DNA of 64,000 nucleotides from Siphonodentalium dalli. Taxonomy: Eukaryota > Mollusca > Scaphopoda > Gadilida > Siphonodentaliidae. Shown in pieces: positions 36,480 to 48,569 of the stretch. Both the position numbers and the translations under genes were made by a program. The notes beneath the pieces are model-generated. The model had not been told where the DNA came from. It did no database searches and saw only the letters and a program-made list of their open reading frames with translations. Every line of letters starts with the position of its first letter. Within the stretch, counting starts at the first letter, position 1. The stretch spans positions 123,447,989-123,511,988 of the forward strand of contig CP136068.1 of NCBI GenBank assembly GCA_032622095.1, given 5' to 3'.

Positions 36480-36709
36480 CGGCCTGGCACATATTCGACG
36501 AATGCCGACCAGCATACTCTTGATACAAAATTGCATCGAAAAAAATGTTGATATATTACAATTTTGGGCAATTTTATACTATTGTTGACAGTGGTTAGCA
36601 TTATTATTTGTCAACTAATCAATTCTGATAACTGAAGCGTCATTTCAAGAAATGTTGTTGTTGGAATCTGATGATACGGGGACCATCGAAACGGATTGTG
36701 TACCTTTAA
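36480..36709. mobile_element. Fragment of the AGGTAC..TTAA MITE family
   Basis: Ends 'acggattgtgtacctttaa' as in the 10.8-kb element. The body from 'tcgacgaatg' to 'ttgttgttggaatctgatg' is the inverse of about 51645-51840. Left edge uncertain. Confidence 0.55.
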
Positions 36710-37083
36710 ATTTCCATGCGACTGGTTCACGTGAATGGTTCATATGACATATCAGATTTTAGACCAGGACTTGGACAATGAATTACATGAAAGCACCAAT
36801 GCTCGCATAATTACTAGTAGGGAAACTAATTTTATATCTGAACTTAAAATATATGTTTTCCTTGGGTTGAATAGGAAGGACTTCTATTTAACTCCCTTAT
36901 GACAAAAATGTCACAGTACTATTAGTTGCCGGTTACTGCTCCATGTGATGCTTAACAATATGATAAACTTTATCTGGCAGCGAATCATCATGTGTTTAAC
37001 ACAGTTTATTTTTAATTAATCGCGGATGTACTATTAGTTTATACCACATATTTGCTTTGCTAAATATAATTCATTCATTTCAG
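36710..37083. other. Likely 5' intron or upstream region of the CCDC34 gene
   Basis: No exon recognised; ends in the acceptor 'attcatttcag'. The first exon is probably non-coding and further left, but I could not place it. Confidence 0.4.
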
Positions 37084-37358
37084 GTGTTAAGGATGAGTTT
37101 ACGACCAAGGCCAGTGACTGCCACAGTCACAAAGCCCAAGTGGATGACGGATCCACCTGAATATATGCGACCTTCCATTGACCTTGATTCATCAGGTTCA
37201 ACAGAGTCTCTGGTGTCCATTCTAGACCATGACAGCTACGAAAGTGACGGAAGTGAGGACACCCAAACAAAGCCTGACAAAGACCGAAAGAATATAAAAA
37301 AGAAGAGGACGAAACACATACTAGAAAAAGAAAAAGTCATAGACGGTGTAATAGAGAG
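37084..37358 (+). CDS. CCDC34: CCDC34-like, first coding exon
   Basis: Acceptor ATTTCAG|GTG, ATG at 37093, 88 codons plus two bases, donor GAGAG|GTATGT. Includes MTDPPEYMRP and an S/D-rich stretch, then a KK-rich tail. Confidence 0.8.
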
Positions 37359-40300
37359 GTATGTTGTACAGTAATGCCCTAAGTAATCGACTCTTTAACC
37401 ACAGCAGAATTATGGGTAACTTTTCAGGATTTAGTCGGAAATATGGCTTGTTGCCATTCATCAGAAAGCTACTGGTTCGTTATAAGGAGACTGGAATTTA
37501 GACCTTACTTTGTTCCGTCGGGTCATTTTGTAACCGCAAATTGTATAGCCATACATGGACACCACCGCTCATGCAGTAACCAATGTGAACAAATAATACT
37601 GTCTTTGAATTTAAACTAAAACATATCTATGAATTTTCAATTTTACAAAAGTAGTTTGTGTCGGACTCTGTTTCCCAATCCAACCTTTTTACTTTTTGGA
37701 ATTGCATATTTAATATGTTTACAAACAAGAACACATGCTTGCTTACTATTAAACACAGATGTTTGAATGTGCATTGGAAGTACTTTTAATGGTCTTAGTT
37801 AAATCAAACATCTACATAATAAACTATTACTATCCAAACTCATTTAAAAGGATTAATTTGTGTTTGCAAATTACAATAATATTGTTGTCAATCTATCGCT
37901 CAGGCCACGTGCGCAATATACGTCTGTCAACGGTTGCAAATTAATTGCATGTAGGCCTACTTTGTTACAATGCAGGTATTTAAATAACCTAATGGTGTAT
38001 ATTATAAGCTCAACTGGTCTCTGTTAAGAACACATTACTAGTAATCAATACCTTTTGTGACACAGCTATCAAACTCGTCAAGTTTATTGCTTTAATCGGA
38101 TTATCATCAGACATCACTGATGGCATACGGTCCTGATGATGCTACTCAACAATAAACTCGTTCGAAACAAAATTAAAAGCTTTTACACCTCCTTAATTAG
38201 TCCTTATTGTTATTTTAACGGACACCCACATTACAGCAGTGGCCAAAAGCCATTTCCAAAAAATTCAAATTTATAATAACAATTCAGATATTAAAAGTTA
38301 TGAAGTCAACAATTAATTTCTTCAGATAAAGTCAACACTGACAACAGTTTAAAAAAAATTAAAGTTATAAATTTCAGATTATCAATCTATACAGGTGCTA
38401 TACTTGTGTTGTATCTTGCAAAATATGTTTTATCTTGTTGTTTTATCTTATTTATTAATGTCATAAATAAAGCAAATTTTGAAAATTTCTCCCTGAAGTC
38501 TCCCTAAATTTCCTGAAGTCTCCCTAAATTTCCTGGAGGGAGACTTCAAGTCTCCCTGTTCTGAATCCCTAGCCTGAGGACTGTCAGTAGATGTTCTATT
38601 GTGTTAGATGTCTTAATACAGCTGGTGATGATGCGTAATATACTTTACACAGTACTAGTTTTCACTCAGTTTTTAATTCGCCAATTTGACAATACTATTT
38701 CCGTTAATGTCTTGTATCTGATGGTAGTTTGAGTTCATAATCGTTCATGAAGGTACATGTGTAGATTAAATACCATAATGACCAAAATCAAGGATAACAT
38801 ACATGTATATAATAATAAATGTTCATCATTTGGTGTAAAGATGGATATTTATAATGTTCCAGATAATCATTCTATTTGTTAGAAATTTAAATAGTTACAT
38901 GGACACCATTGATATAATTACCCAGTAGTCGCATATTAAATGTAACTGTAGACCATTGGAAGAAAATCTGGAGCTGTTGTTCTGAAACGTTTATGGTACT
39001 ACATAATTTTGATGATTAAAACGAAGAGAAAGCAGTGCGTGAAGTTTTGAAAAAAGTTTCATGTTAAGATGCAACATACCTTTTCCAGACATTCCGATGA
39101 CAAAATTCTGACGAATACAAAATGGCACATTTTTTATTTGGAGCATGAACATCATCTTCAAAGTTATATTTTTTATGACTTCAATGCATCTTTCTTGGAC
39201 ATAATATATATTTAATCAAAGTTATATCTATTATGACTTCAGTGCATCTTTCTTGGACATAATATATCAATAATGCTTGTAGAAAGGTAGTTCAGGTATT
39301 TATCAAACAATTTTGATACCGGAAAATATTCAAAGGCGAATATCAGTAGATGTATTTTTTAGCGCAAACCAACATGTGGCTTTAAATAGGAGTAGGGTAA
39401 TCCATTCTGATTGAATGAGGTCGTCGCTGTTTATGGTAACCAACTAATGATTCGCAGATGGGTGATGTTACCAACAATTGCCATAAGTCAATGGTATATT
39501 AACCCTTTCTGTACTAAATAGATTCTCCCATTCAGTAAACGTATACATTGGAATTATCTATTATTCATTTGGAGGGGTGTTCAGGTAATACAAGTAGATG
39601 ACAGATAGAAACAATAGATAATACAAGAGCAGAATGATTCATATTCATTGGTGGGAAATGCTCAAATAGTTCGCAAGAGGACTACTCATCAATGAGTATT
39701 TAGTATAGAAAGGGTTATACATGAAACAACACATGCTGTTATATATTCAGGTTAGGTTCTGCGAACCAACCCGCAAAGCTTCATTTCAACTGAAGATGTT
39801 GAATACTTTCTCTGGATTCATTATTAATCAATTATATTTCATTACTAGTACCTTTTAGATACATGTATGTAGAATTCATGCATGTGTTCCATATTGTGCT
39901 AAAACATCACACAATAAATAACAAAGTTAGAAATGGCATACTCAATTTCAAATCTTTGGCCCTCATACGGTATACAAGCCTGGATATAGTGTGTCTGACA
40001 TTTGCAGAATAAGATCCCCAGAGGGTGAATTTAGTGACGCTATCCCGCATAGTGGGCTAGCATCACCAAATTCGCACTCTGGGAACCTCATCCTGCTTAG
40101 GCCTCAACTGCTATGGGAGACCTGGGATCAGATTCAAGTTCCTCAGTTGAAGTTGGTGATGTTCACTCATTAATCACCTGGATTATGCAATTTATCTTCT
40201 GCACATAGAACAATGTTAATTTGAGACTAGATACTTCCCAGAAAATGAGGCCTATGCAGAATGAGGTCCCCAGAGGGTAAGTTTGGTGATGATAGCCTGC

Positions 40301-43300
40301 TGTGCGGGATAGTGTCACTAAATTTATCCTCTGGGGACCTCATTCTGCAAACACTATTTACAGGCTTGCTTAGATATACAATGTAAGCAAAACCACATTC
40401 ACAGAGTTGAGCTTTAAAACTTGGAACTTTCCAACTGTGTTGGTATCTCTTTTTAGATTCATCTATTATCCATCCATAAAGAGTTATATCTCTTACCGGT
40501 ATGTGTTTTCCCATTTTTAGCTCAACTTACTTTTGTAAGTTTGAGCTATTGCCATGGTTTGGCGTCCGTCATACGTGTGTCTGTGTGTGCGTGTGTCCGT
40601 CAACAATTTCCTTTGGCGCGGGCTACAGGTTGTACCTTTGGTCTGATCTTCATGAAATTTGTCATGAATGTTGAACGAGTGATTTTGGGGTCGTTCGGCC
40701 AAAAAACATGGCTGCCAGCAGCCATCTTGGATTTTACTCTTTGCATGACTAAATCCTTTGGCGCGGGCTACAGGTCGTTGTTTTGGTCGGAAGTTTATGA
40801 AATTTGTCATGGATGTTAACACTGTCATGTAGATGGGAACGAGTGATTTTGGAGTTGTTCGGCCAAAAATCATGGCCGCCAGCAGCCATCTTGGATTTTA
40901 CTCTTTGCATGACTAAATCCTTTGGCGCGGGCTACAGGTTGTACCTTTGGTCTAATCTTTATGAAATTTGTCATGAATGTTGACATTGACATGTAGATGG
41001 GAACGAATCATTGTGGGGTCATTCTGCCAAAAAACATGGCCGCTGGCGGCCATCTTAGATTTCAAAATTCAATCCATTGGCGCGGGCTACAGGTCGTACT
41101 GTTCGTCTGATCATCATGAAATTTGTCATGGATGTTAATATTGACATGTAGATGGGAACGAGTCATTTTGGGGTTGTTCGGCCAAAAAACATGTCCGCCA
41201 GCAGCCATCTTGGATTTTACTCTTTGCATGACTAAATCCTTTGGCCCGGGCTACAGGTCGTACCTTTGGTCTGATCTTTATGAAATTTGTCATGAATGTT
41301 GACATTGACATGTAGATGGGAACGAGTCATTTTGGGGTCATTCGGCCAAAAAACATGGCCACTGGCAGCCATCTTGGATTTCAAGATTCAATCCATTGGC
41401 GGGGGCTACAGATCGTACTGTTCGCCTGATCATCATGAAATTTGTCATTGATGTTAATAATGACATGTAGATGGGAACGAGTGATTTTGGGGTCGTTCGG
41501 CCAAAAAACATGGCCGCCAGCAGCCATCTTGGATTTTACTCTTTGCATGACTAATTCCTTTGGCGCGGGCTACAGGTTGTACCTTTGGTCTAATCTTTAT
41601 GAAATTTGTCATGAAAGTTGACATTGACATGTAGATGGGAACGAATCATTGTGGGGTCATTCGGCCAAAAAACATGGCCGCTGGCGGCCATCTTAGATTT
41701 CAAAATTCAATCCATTGGCGCGGGCTACAGGTCGTACTGTTCGTCTGATCATCATGTAATTTGTCATGGATGTTAATATTGACATGTAGATGGGAACGAG
41801 TCATTTTGGGGTCGTTCGGCCAATAAACATGGCCGCCAGCAGCCATCTTGGATTTTACTCTTTGCATGACTAAATCCTTTGGCGCGGGCTATAGGTCGTA
41901 GCTTTGATCAGAACATCATGAAATTTGTCATGGATGTTAACAATGACATGTAGATGGGAACGAGTGATTTTGGGGTCGTTCGGCTGAAAAACATGGCCGC
42001 CAGCAGCCATCTTGGATTTTACTATTTGCATGACTAAATCCTTTGGCGCAGGCTAGAGGTCGTACCTTTGGTCTGATCTTTATGAAATTTGTCATGAATG
42101 TTGACATTGACATGTAGATGGGAACGAGTCATTTTGTGGTCATTCGGCCAAAAAACATGGCCGCTGGCAGCCATCTTGGATTTCAAGATTCAATCCATTG
42201 GCGCAGGCTACAGGTCGTACTGTTCGTCTGATCATCATGAAATTTGTCATTGATGTTAATAATGACATGTAGATGGGAACGAGTCATTTTGGGGTCATTC
42301 GGCCAAAAAACATGGCCGCTGGCAGCCATCTTGGATTTCAAGATTCAATCCATTGGCGCGGTCTACAGGTCGTACTGTTCGTCTGATCATCATGAAATTT
42401 GTAGGTCGTAGCTTTGGTCAGATCTTCATAAAATTTGTCATGGATGTTAACAATTATACGTAGATGGGAACGAGTCCTTTTGGGGTCAATTGGCCAAAAA
42501 AAATGGCCACCAGCAGCCATCTTGTATTTTACTCTTTGCATCACTAAATCCTTTGGCGCAGGTTAGACATTTCAATTAGCACCTTTCCTATTCCTCCATT
42601 TACTGTCAACCATTAAATTATTCCCCTACCTAAGTTGAGCTACAGTGTCATTGACACTTTCATTATTATTGTTTCATCATTGGCTTCGCTATGAGTCTGA
42701 AGGAACTAAGGATATTTATATCTGAATGTTTTGTTTTTTTTGCTTGAATAATGATATCATTTCATCAGCGGAACTTGTTTTAAAATAGGGCTTCACGGTA
42801 TCCATCTCCACAATACCGACTTCGGTATTAAATGAAATACCATGGTATGACTAAATACCGTCAAGAATAATTTCCAAACATTTTGCTAGTCAAGATCCTA
42901 TCGAACATGCAGTACGCAATTCAATATTCGCGCGTGAATGCAGTGTCACGCGGACACACACAAATAGGACAACGCAATGATTGTCGCCTGTGATCGTAAC
43001 AATGTCCTAATGACGTCGCTTATGCAGAAATAACAGGTATTTAATTTACAATTTTTAATTCACAACAGAGCAAATTATTATCGAGAATCAAATTAATATG
43101 GCTCCTGGTTCGTTTTATAAAGAAGTTATACCATGAGGGGATTTAAGTCCAGATTATACTAAAAGGGTTAGGGCGTCTCCAACCAGTACCTATTTATCTG
43201 TGGTATCTCGATGATGGATAAACATTAGCAATTGGAAACAATTGTGAGAGTAACGTTTAAATTTCGTAATTGTATGGATGTCGATCATGGTCTAATTATT

Positions 43301-45039
43301 GCATTGTGTACACTAATTTAAGCTTCATATGAGACAACTATAAACACACATCCATCAGCGTACAACGTGTTGGCACTGCCTTTGTTAAAATTGCTTTTCG
43401 CACTTTGCTGCAGTTATGCACTGGGCATCTGGCTGGTTATCGTCTTGTCTCACTGGTTCTCGTTCAGTCTTGCTGGTTCTCGTTCATTACTTACAATACA
43501 ATATGACTAAATACTGAAAAACCGTGAAGCCCTATTTTTAAATTGAACAATTAGCACCAGTGCTGACCATTAAGACTGCCTCTAATCAGTTTAGGATTTC
43601 GTGGTTCAAGATTCGGTTTGATTGAAAACCATGGCACTTATTTGCTTCCAGATTCAATTAAACCCAAAATCAGATAATCGAAGGCCCCTAATTGAAATCA
43701 TGCCATGTTAAGCTATGACATACATGTATGGTATGGCACTTCATGTTCAGCTACATATATATAATTCCATTTAACATAACATAGGGGTAATTATTTTATT
43801 TTTATTGTAACCTTCTTTCTTTCTATAATGTCCAAATTATGACATTTGAGATTTATTGTGATATTCAATAAATTTTTTGTGTTCCTTCGATTAAATGTCT
43901 TGGACACTTTATGATGTCATGATTTGTTTCTGTTGAAATTTCGCAAAATATGATGTGGTTTTGGATTTGGTAACTTCATATTTGTGACCTGCCATATCAA
44001 ATCCAGTTGGAAGTCGGGATTTTTTTACCCTGTGCCAATGCATTCTCTTATATATGCGAGTCGACCATAGGTCGCCTCGCATATATAAGAGAATGCATTG
44101 GCCTAACAATTTTTTATCATGTTTTTTAAATAAATGTTTCTTACAATTTTTAGGACATAAAATAAAAAAAACATCCATTACCCTGCAGGGAGCCCCACAC
44201 ATATATAGAAGGTCACCTAGAAGAGTGTTGTCTGCTCATGTTTGTCTGGGGCTCTGTATGGGTGAAATTATAAAATTGTTAAAGAATACAAGAAAAAATT
44301 ATTAAAATTGTAAAAAATTGTTATGCCAATGCATTCTCTTATATATGCGAGGCAACCTATGGTCGACTCGCATATATAAGAGAATGCATTGGCACAGGGT
44401 AAAAAAATCCCGACTTCCGACTGGATTTGATATGGCGGGTCACATATTTTTAAAATGATGTGTAACAGGATTTCAATTTCTTTTTCAGCCATAAATTAAA
44501 CGAAACATTTGAAAAGTCTGACATTTCATCGGATGCTGAAAATGACTCCTCCAACCTGTCTCCATGGGAACTATGGCTAATAGAGAAAACAAAGGAAGAG
44601 AGGGTCAAACGGAAACAGAATACCGAGAAGAAAAAGGAAAATCGCATTAAGAAAAAGAATGAAGAACTGGAAAGTGATATCAAGTTAAAGAAAGCCTCAG
44701 ACAAGAGGAAAGAATGGTTGTCAATGAAAACCGATGAAGAAAAGATTAGAAAGAAAATGGTGAAAATGAGCATACAATCAGATACACAGATAAAAATATT
44801 GAAAGAGAAGGATGTTGAAGTGAAGTCTATTGAGAAATACAAAGAGTGGTTGATTCAAAAGAAGAAAGAAGAAAAGGAAAAGAAAAAACAAGGAAATGAA
44901 AAAAAGAAAAACGAAATGCTGAAGGCTAAGGACAAGCACGATAAAGCAGAAAAGTCATTCAAGAAGTGGGTGCGGAAAGCTGCAAAGAGACCAAAGACAG
45001 CACCGAGTAGCCTGGGGTATTGTGGCGGCAAACTTAAAG
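37084..45039 (+). CDS. CCDC34: CCDC34-like coiled-coil protein, C-terminal exon missing
   Basis: Two coding exons join in phase and give 272 residues plus one base. Residues 1-88 are polar and disordered-looking. From 113 comes SPWELW, followed by a highly charged K/E coiled coil with repeated KEWL units and the end signature SSLGYCGGKLKG; this order matches vertebrate CCDC34 (human protein about 370 residues). In mammals CCDC34 is needed for sperm flagella. The exon ends with a strong donor (AAAG|GTAAGT), so about 70-100 residues remain, probably between 45.1 and 49.9 kb; I did not find them. ATG 37093 is the first methionine but the frame is open back to the acceptor, so translation might start in an earlier exon. 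The 7.1-kb intron is full of MITEs. Confidence 0.85.
37367..37471. mobile_element. Half of a mariner-like palindromic MITE
   Basis: Starts TACAGTAATGCCCTAA eight bases after the CCDC34 donor GT and follows one arm of the palindrome found whole at 49.7, 52.6, 56.2 and 63.5 kb. The second arm is missing. Confidence 0.8.
37472..39498. other. CCDC34 intron, no further gene
   Basis: AT-rich intron. 'ctccctaaatttcctg..gtct' is repeated near 38495-38555, and 'cttcagtgcatctttcttggacataatatat' occurs twice near 39180-39265. No extra exon seen. Confidence 0.5.
39503..39714. mobile_element. PiggyBac-like MITE (CCCTTTCTGTACTAAAT ends)
   Basis: Flanked by TTAA on the left and TTAT on the right. Ends CCCTTTCTGTACTAAA and its inverse TTTAGTATAGAAAGGG. 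Same family at 46.1-47.1 and 52.35-52.82 kb. TTAA target plus CCC/GGG ends fits the piggyBac superfamily. Confidence 0.7.
39976..40376. mobile_element. Double-hairpin MITE
   Basis: Begins 'aagcctggatatagtgtgtctg', ends 'ctatttacaggctt', with a hairpin at each end built from 'gaggtccccagagggtga' and its inverse. Confidence 0.8.
40519..42640 (+). repeat. ~158-bp tandem array, about 12 units
   Basis: Starts with the foldback AGCTCAACTTAC..GTAAGTTTGAGCT and a 'gtccgtc' segment and ends 'taagttgagctacagtg'. Units carry 'ggcgcgggctacaggtcgta', 'catgaaatttgtcatg' and 'gccatcttgga'. Two unit types, ending '...ttttactctttgcatgactaaatcc' or '...tttcaagattcaatcc', partly alternate, suggesting a ~315-bp higher-order unit. 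Lies within the CCDC34 intron. Confidence 0.9.
42786..43534. mobile_element. Non-autonomous hAT-like element, 749 bp
   Basis: Ends TAGGGCTTCACGGTAT and, at the right, ACCGTGAAGCCCTA. Flanks TTTTAAAA and TTTTTAAAT could be an 8-bp duplication with one change. No transposase. Confidence 0.7.
43977..44451. mobile_element. MITE with TTGTGACCTGCCATATC ends and two palindromes
   Basis: A ~57-base inverted terminal repeat (ATATTTGTGACC.GCCATATC) continues into palindromes built from GCCAATGCATTCTCTTATAT at 44032-44104 and 44324-44397. The right end is about 37 bases before the CCDC34 coiled-coil exon. Confidence 0.8.
44489..45039 (+). CDS. CCDC34: CCDC34-like, coiled-coil exon
   Basis: Acceptor CTTTTTCAG|CC supplies the last base of the split serine codon; 183 full codons follow, ending in phase 1. 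It encodes the SPWELW motif and the charged coiled coil. Confidence 0.9.
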
Positions 45040-45170
45040 GTAAGTAGAGCCATAGCCTCACTATTTATATTTCTTTATTTCACATGCTCTAGTTACTGTT
45101 CTTACAAACATCGAACTGCACTTGTGTGTTACTGGCCATCAGTTTATGGCACGAGTGTGATTGCGTAAGG

Positions 45171-45354
45171 TTTTTATATGCGAGTCTCCCATCTAGGGAG
45201 CATCGCATATATAAGAGAATGCACTGGCTTACAAGGTCAAGGTAAATATTGTGAGGCCAATGTATTTTCTTATATCTGCAAGGCTCCCATATATAAGAGA
45301 ATGCATTGGCACAGGGTTTTCGCAAGATTTCAGGAATCTCCAGTCCTGGAAGGG
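45171..45354. mobile_element. Truncated piggyBac-like MITE with ATGCATTCTC palindromes
   Basis: The right end is intact: inverse of CCCTTCCAGGACTGGAG followed by TTAA (45355-45358), as at 58.7 and 63.1 kb. It contains two degraded palindromes; the left end is not evident. Confidence 0.6.
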
Positions 45355-45374
45355 TTAAATCCTTCTGCGATCGC

Positions 45375-45431
45375 TTGATTGATTGATTGGGGTTTAACGT
45401 CGTTTTAGCAATAAAGCCATATCACGACGAG
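45375..45431 (-). mobile_element. 57-bp truncated retroelement 3' end
   Basis: A perfect 12-bp target duplication TTCTGCGATCGC (45363-45374, 45432-45443) flanks 57 bases. On the minus strand the insert ends in a CAATCAATCAATCAA tail after 'gacgttaaacccc', as expected for the 3' end of a SINE or RTE-type LINE. Almost the entire element was lost at its 5' side. Confidence 0.75.
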
Positions 45432-45564
45432 TTCTGCGATCGCAAGCTTGTGCAATATTTAAGCTGTTAGCCAATAACAAACTTGTTCCGTTCTGCAATC
45501 CTTTCCATAAAGAAAACACAGCAAGTACAATTACATGTAGTTCAGAATAAGGGTGTAATTTGCG

Positions 45565-45930
45565 CTGGTGCATCACCAAATTCATCCTCTGGGTACCTCA
45601 TTCTGCTTAGGCCTCATCTTCTGGGAAGTATAGATTTACAGTCTCAAATTAATATTGTTTTAGATACTTTTTCCCTTCTGGGAAGTTTCTATATCCCTTA
45701 ATTTGCAGAAGATAAAATGCATAATCGAGGTGACTAATGGGTGAGCATCACCAACTCCAACTGGGGAACTTCAATCTGATCCTAGGTCTCCCATAGCAGT
45801 TGAGGGCTAAGTAGAATGAGTTCCCAGAGGGTGAATTTGGTGATGCTAGCCCACCATGCGGGATAGCGTCACTATATTCACCCTCTGGGGACCTCATTCT
45901 GCCAATGACAGACACATTATTTGCAGGCTT
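45565..45930. mobile_element. Double-hairpin MITE, left end truncated
   Basis: Left hairpin reduced to 'catcaccaaattcatcctct'; the right hairpin is complete and ends 'gacagacacattatttgcaggcttg'. Confidence 0.75.
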
Positions 45931-46084
45931 GCATGGGGGTATGCCAGCACCTGTGGTTCAACCTCTTGTTTTCTCCTAACAAGATTCAATGGATATTTTG
46001 TGCCTGATTGTTTTGCTTTTTCAAATGATATATAATTCTCATATCTTGATAATTTGAAGTTGAGAACACTAAGTGTTGATTTAA

Positions 46085-47122
46085 CCCTTTCTATACTAAA
46101 TGGATTCTCCCGCTCAGTTACAAAAATATACATTGGATTGGTCTATTGTTCATTTGCAGGGGTGTTCAGAATAATTCAATAGTTCATACAAAAAGATAAC
46201 ATAAGTGCTGAAGGATTCATATTCATTGGTGGGAAATATTCAGATAATAAGTTCAACAAATGACCTACTAGGGGGTGCCACGATTAATCGTATAATCGAT
46301 GAACCGTTGATAAAGCCGATAATCGATTACCATTTCCGTAGTCGATTAATCTCTGTTATTTATTTCGGACATCGGAAAGTGCTGGGTATTATTGAATACC
46401 GTGTTTGTTTTACAGTTTAATCTACAACCGAAGGTTTAACAACCTTTGATCATGCATCAGAGAGAGTCTGACAACATGAGTATACCGGTACTTAGATATT
46501 ACTAGTACAGTTTATCACTTATCGTTTGGTGACTGCTAAATGAAACTCACTATTACTATCAGAATTACTTAACTTGTTTTGAGTCCTGAAATTCCAGGGT
46601 GGCGGGGGTGGGCACCTTTGTGATTGTTATCCACTCTGGAAGTTTGCTGAAACTTATATAGTTTCTGTGACATTAGATTCCTTTTTAGGAATCGTCGGCG
46701 GTCCGTCATTCATTCCTATTCTTATATTGTTTGTATATTTGGCTATTCATAACACTGAAATTAATGGTTATGTTCGTTCTAATGAACTCACCATTATTAT
46801 AACCTTGACATTGCCGAGAAATGTGCTGGTATTGAATACATTGTGCTCATTAGTCATTACCGGTGGTTTATGGTGCACATTATTAGCGTAAAAATTACAT
46901 CAGCCGAGTTTTTTAACCAACACCCACCCAATAGGCCATATTACGGAATACGGTACTTCCACTGTTGATATTAGGTACGATTAATCAATTATTGACTTAT
47001 CGATTATCAAAATAAATAATCGTGGCACCTCTATGACCTACCAGTATGGTCCTTTGTTGAACTTATTATCTGAACATTTCCTAAGGGAACTACTCGTCAA
47101 TGAGTATTTTGTATAGAAAGTG
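46085..47122. mobile_element. PiggyBac-like MITE split by a hAT insertion
   Basis: Flanked by TTAA (46081-46084, 47123-47126). Ends CCCTTTCTATACTAAAT and its inverse. Without the 765-bp hAT and one target copy it would be about 265 bp, close to the 212-bp copy at 39.5 kb. Confidence 0.75.
46269..47033. mobile_element. Non-autonomous hAT-like element, 765 bp
   Basis: Ends TAGGGGGTGCCACGATTA and TAATCGTGGCACCTCTA; perfect 8-bp duplication TGACCTAC (46261-46268, 47034-47041). Inserted in the piggyBac-like MITE. No transposase. Confidence 0.92.
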
Positions 47123-47548
47123 TTAATACTAGGCTCCTGCGAATCATGATTTTTTCGTCGATTCTAACCTTGGATCAAATGGGGGGAATATTTCACATCA
47201 AATCGAATAATCGAAAGTTCAGGGACATTAACAATTTGTTTTCATCGCCGGCGATTATAGAAACGTACATTGATCACTTCATCATGGCCCTACACTGTCA
47301 TATTTCGGCTGATTATACCTTATTTATTATACTGGAAAATTGAATGGATAAATGAAATCGGTACATTTGTACCTTAAAAGGGTACATTTGTACCCTAATG
47401 ATTGATACATAGGTGGTTATCTCCTTCTGTTAAACGAGATCAATGTTTTAAGGTCTTTTTCCTTTATATATATTTTAGACAGTCACACGAGACTTGCCTA
47501 TTTATTGTATGATTTCACATCAATTCAAATCTCTAACATTCCCAGGAC

Positions 47549-48569
47549 TACAGTAATGCCCTAAATAATCGACTCCTTAACCACAGCAGAATTATGGGTA
47601 ATTTTTCAGGATTTAGTCTGGATTTAGTCGGAAATATGGTTTGTTGCCATTCATTGGAAAGCTCTCAGTGAGAGCTTTCCGATTAATGGCAACACGCCAT
47701 ATTTCTAGTGTTGAAACGATTAATCGACTAGTCGAAGTCGACAAGATTATTAAATTAGTCGATCCCGAAATCTGTTGTCGATTAGCCGGGAAAAAGCACT
47801 ACCTATGTGCTATCATGACAGCATTGCCATTGCACGGCCATATTATCACGTAATCTGTAACAGTTAACACATATTAACTTCTTAAAGCCTTTATATTACA
47901 TTGTTCCTTTCACGATACCACTGCCATCAGTCATGCACAGACGGTGAACTCCATGACCTGAACTGAACCCAATGTATGCACGGTTTCTTTTATGTTGATC
48001 ATCAAAGACATGAAGTGTCGCTGCCGACTGAACACTGTCCAGTTCGATGTGACGCAATTGACCAGTGATAACTTCTCACTAATACCCATACTCCCCCCCC
48101 CCCCTCGTGACATGAGGCGCCTATTCAGAGAGACAATAGAACACACCCAACATCTCATTAGCGAGACTTACGAACGAGACTTGCCTATTTATTTCCTAGT
48201 TAATGGGGACAATTTTGTTTAAATAAAATGGAGGTTGCAGGAGAGCCGGGTTTAAAACATCAAATTGGTTGACTCACAGGAAAAACGGGAGATTATATAG
48301 TTCATATGCTTTCTGTTTGAACGTTCTGAAACGAAGAGTTGGATACTCAAAACTGCGGTGCCACATGGCCCATTTTATACATCATATGGGCATAGAAACG
48401 GGAACTCTTAGAAGGGGTCCGACTAGTAGACTAGTAGTCGATTACCTCTGGCGACCAGTCGATTCCTTAAAATCGCTAATCGTTTCAACACTACATATTT
48501 CCGACTAAATCCTGAAAAATTACCCATAATTCTGCTTTGGTTAAGGAGTCGATTATTTATGGCATTATG
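47549..48569. mobile_element. Mariner-like palindromic MITE split by a hAT insertion
   Basis: Left arm TACAGTAATGCCCTAAATAA to 'gccatatttc'; right arm resumes after the hAT and ends 'tttatggcatta'. A small internal repeat (tcaggatttagtctggatttagtc) is private to this copy. Confidence 0.85.
47706..48493. mobile_element. Non-autonomous hAT-like element, 788 bp
   Basis: Ends TAGTGTTGAAACGATTAATC and inverse; perfect 8-bp duplication CATATTTC (47698-47705, 48494-48501). An internal 76-codon plus-strand ORF (47992-48222) has no recognised homologue. Confidence 0.93.

Noticed and set aside
47992-48222. 76-codon ORF inside the 788-bp hAT as a captured exon or transposase piece
   Set aside because: No hAT transposase motif, a C-run interrupts it, and the antisense frame is also open.
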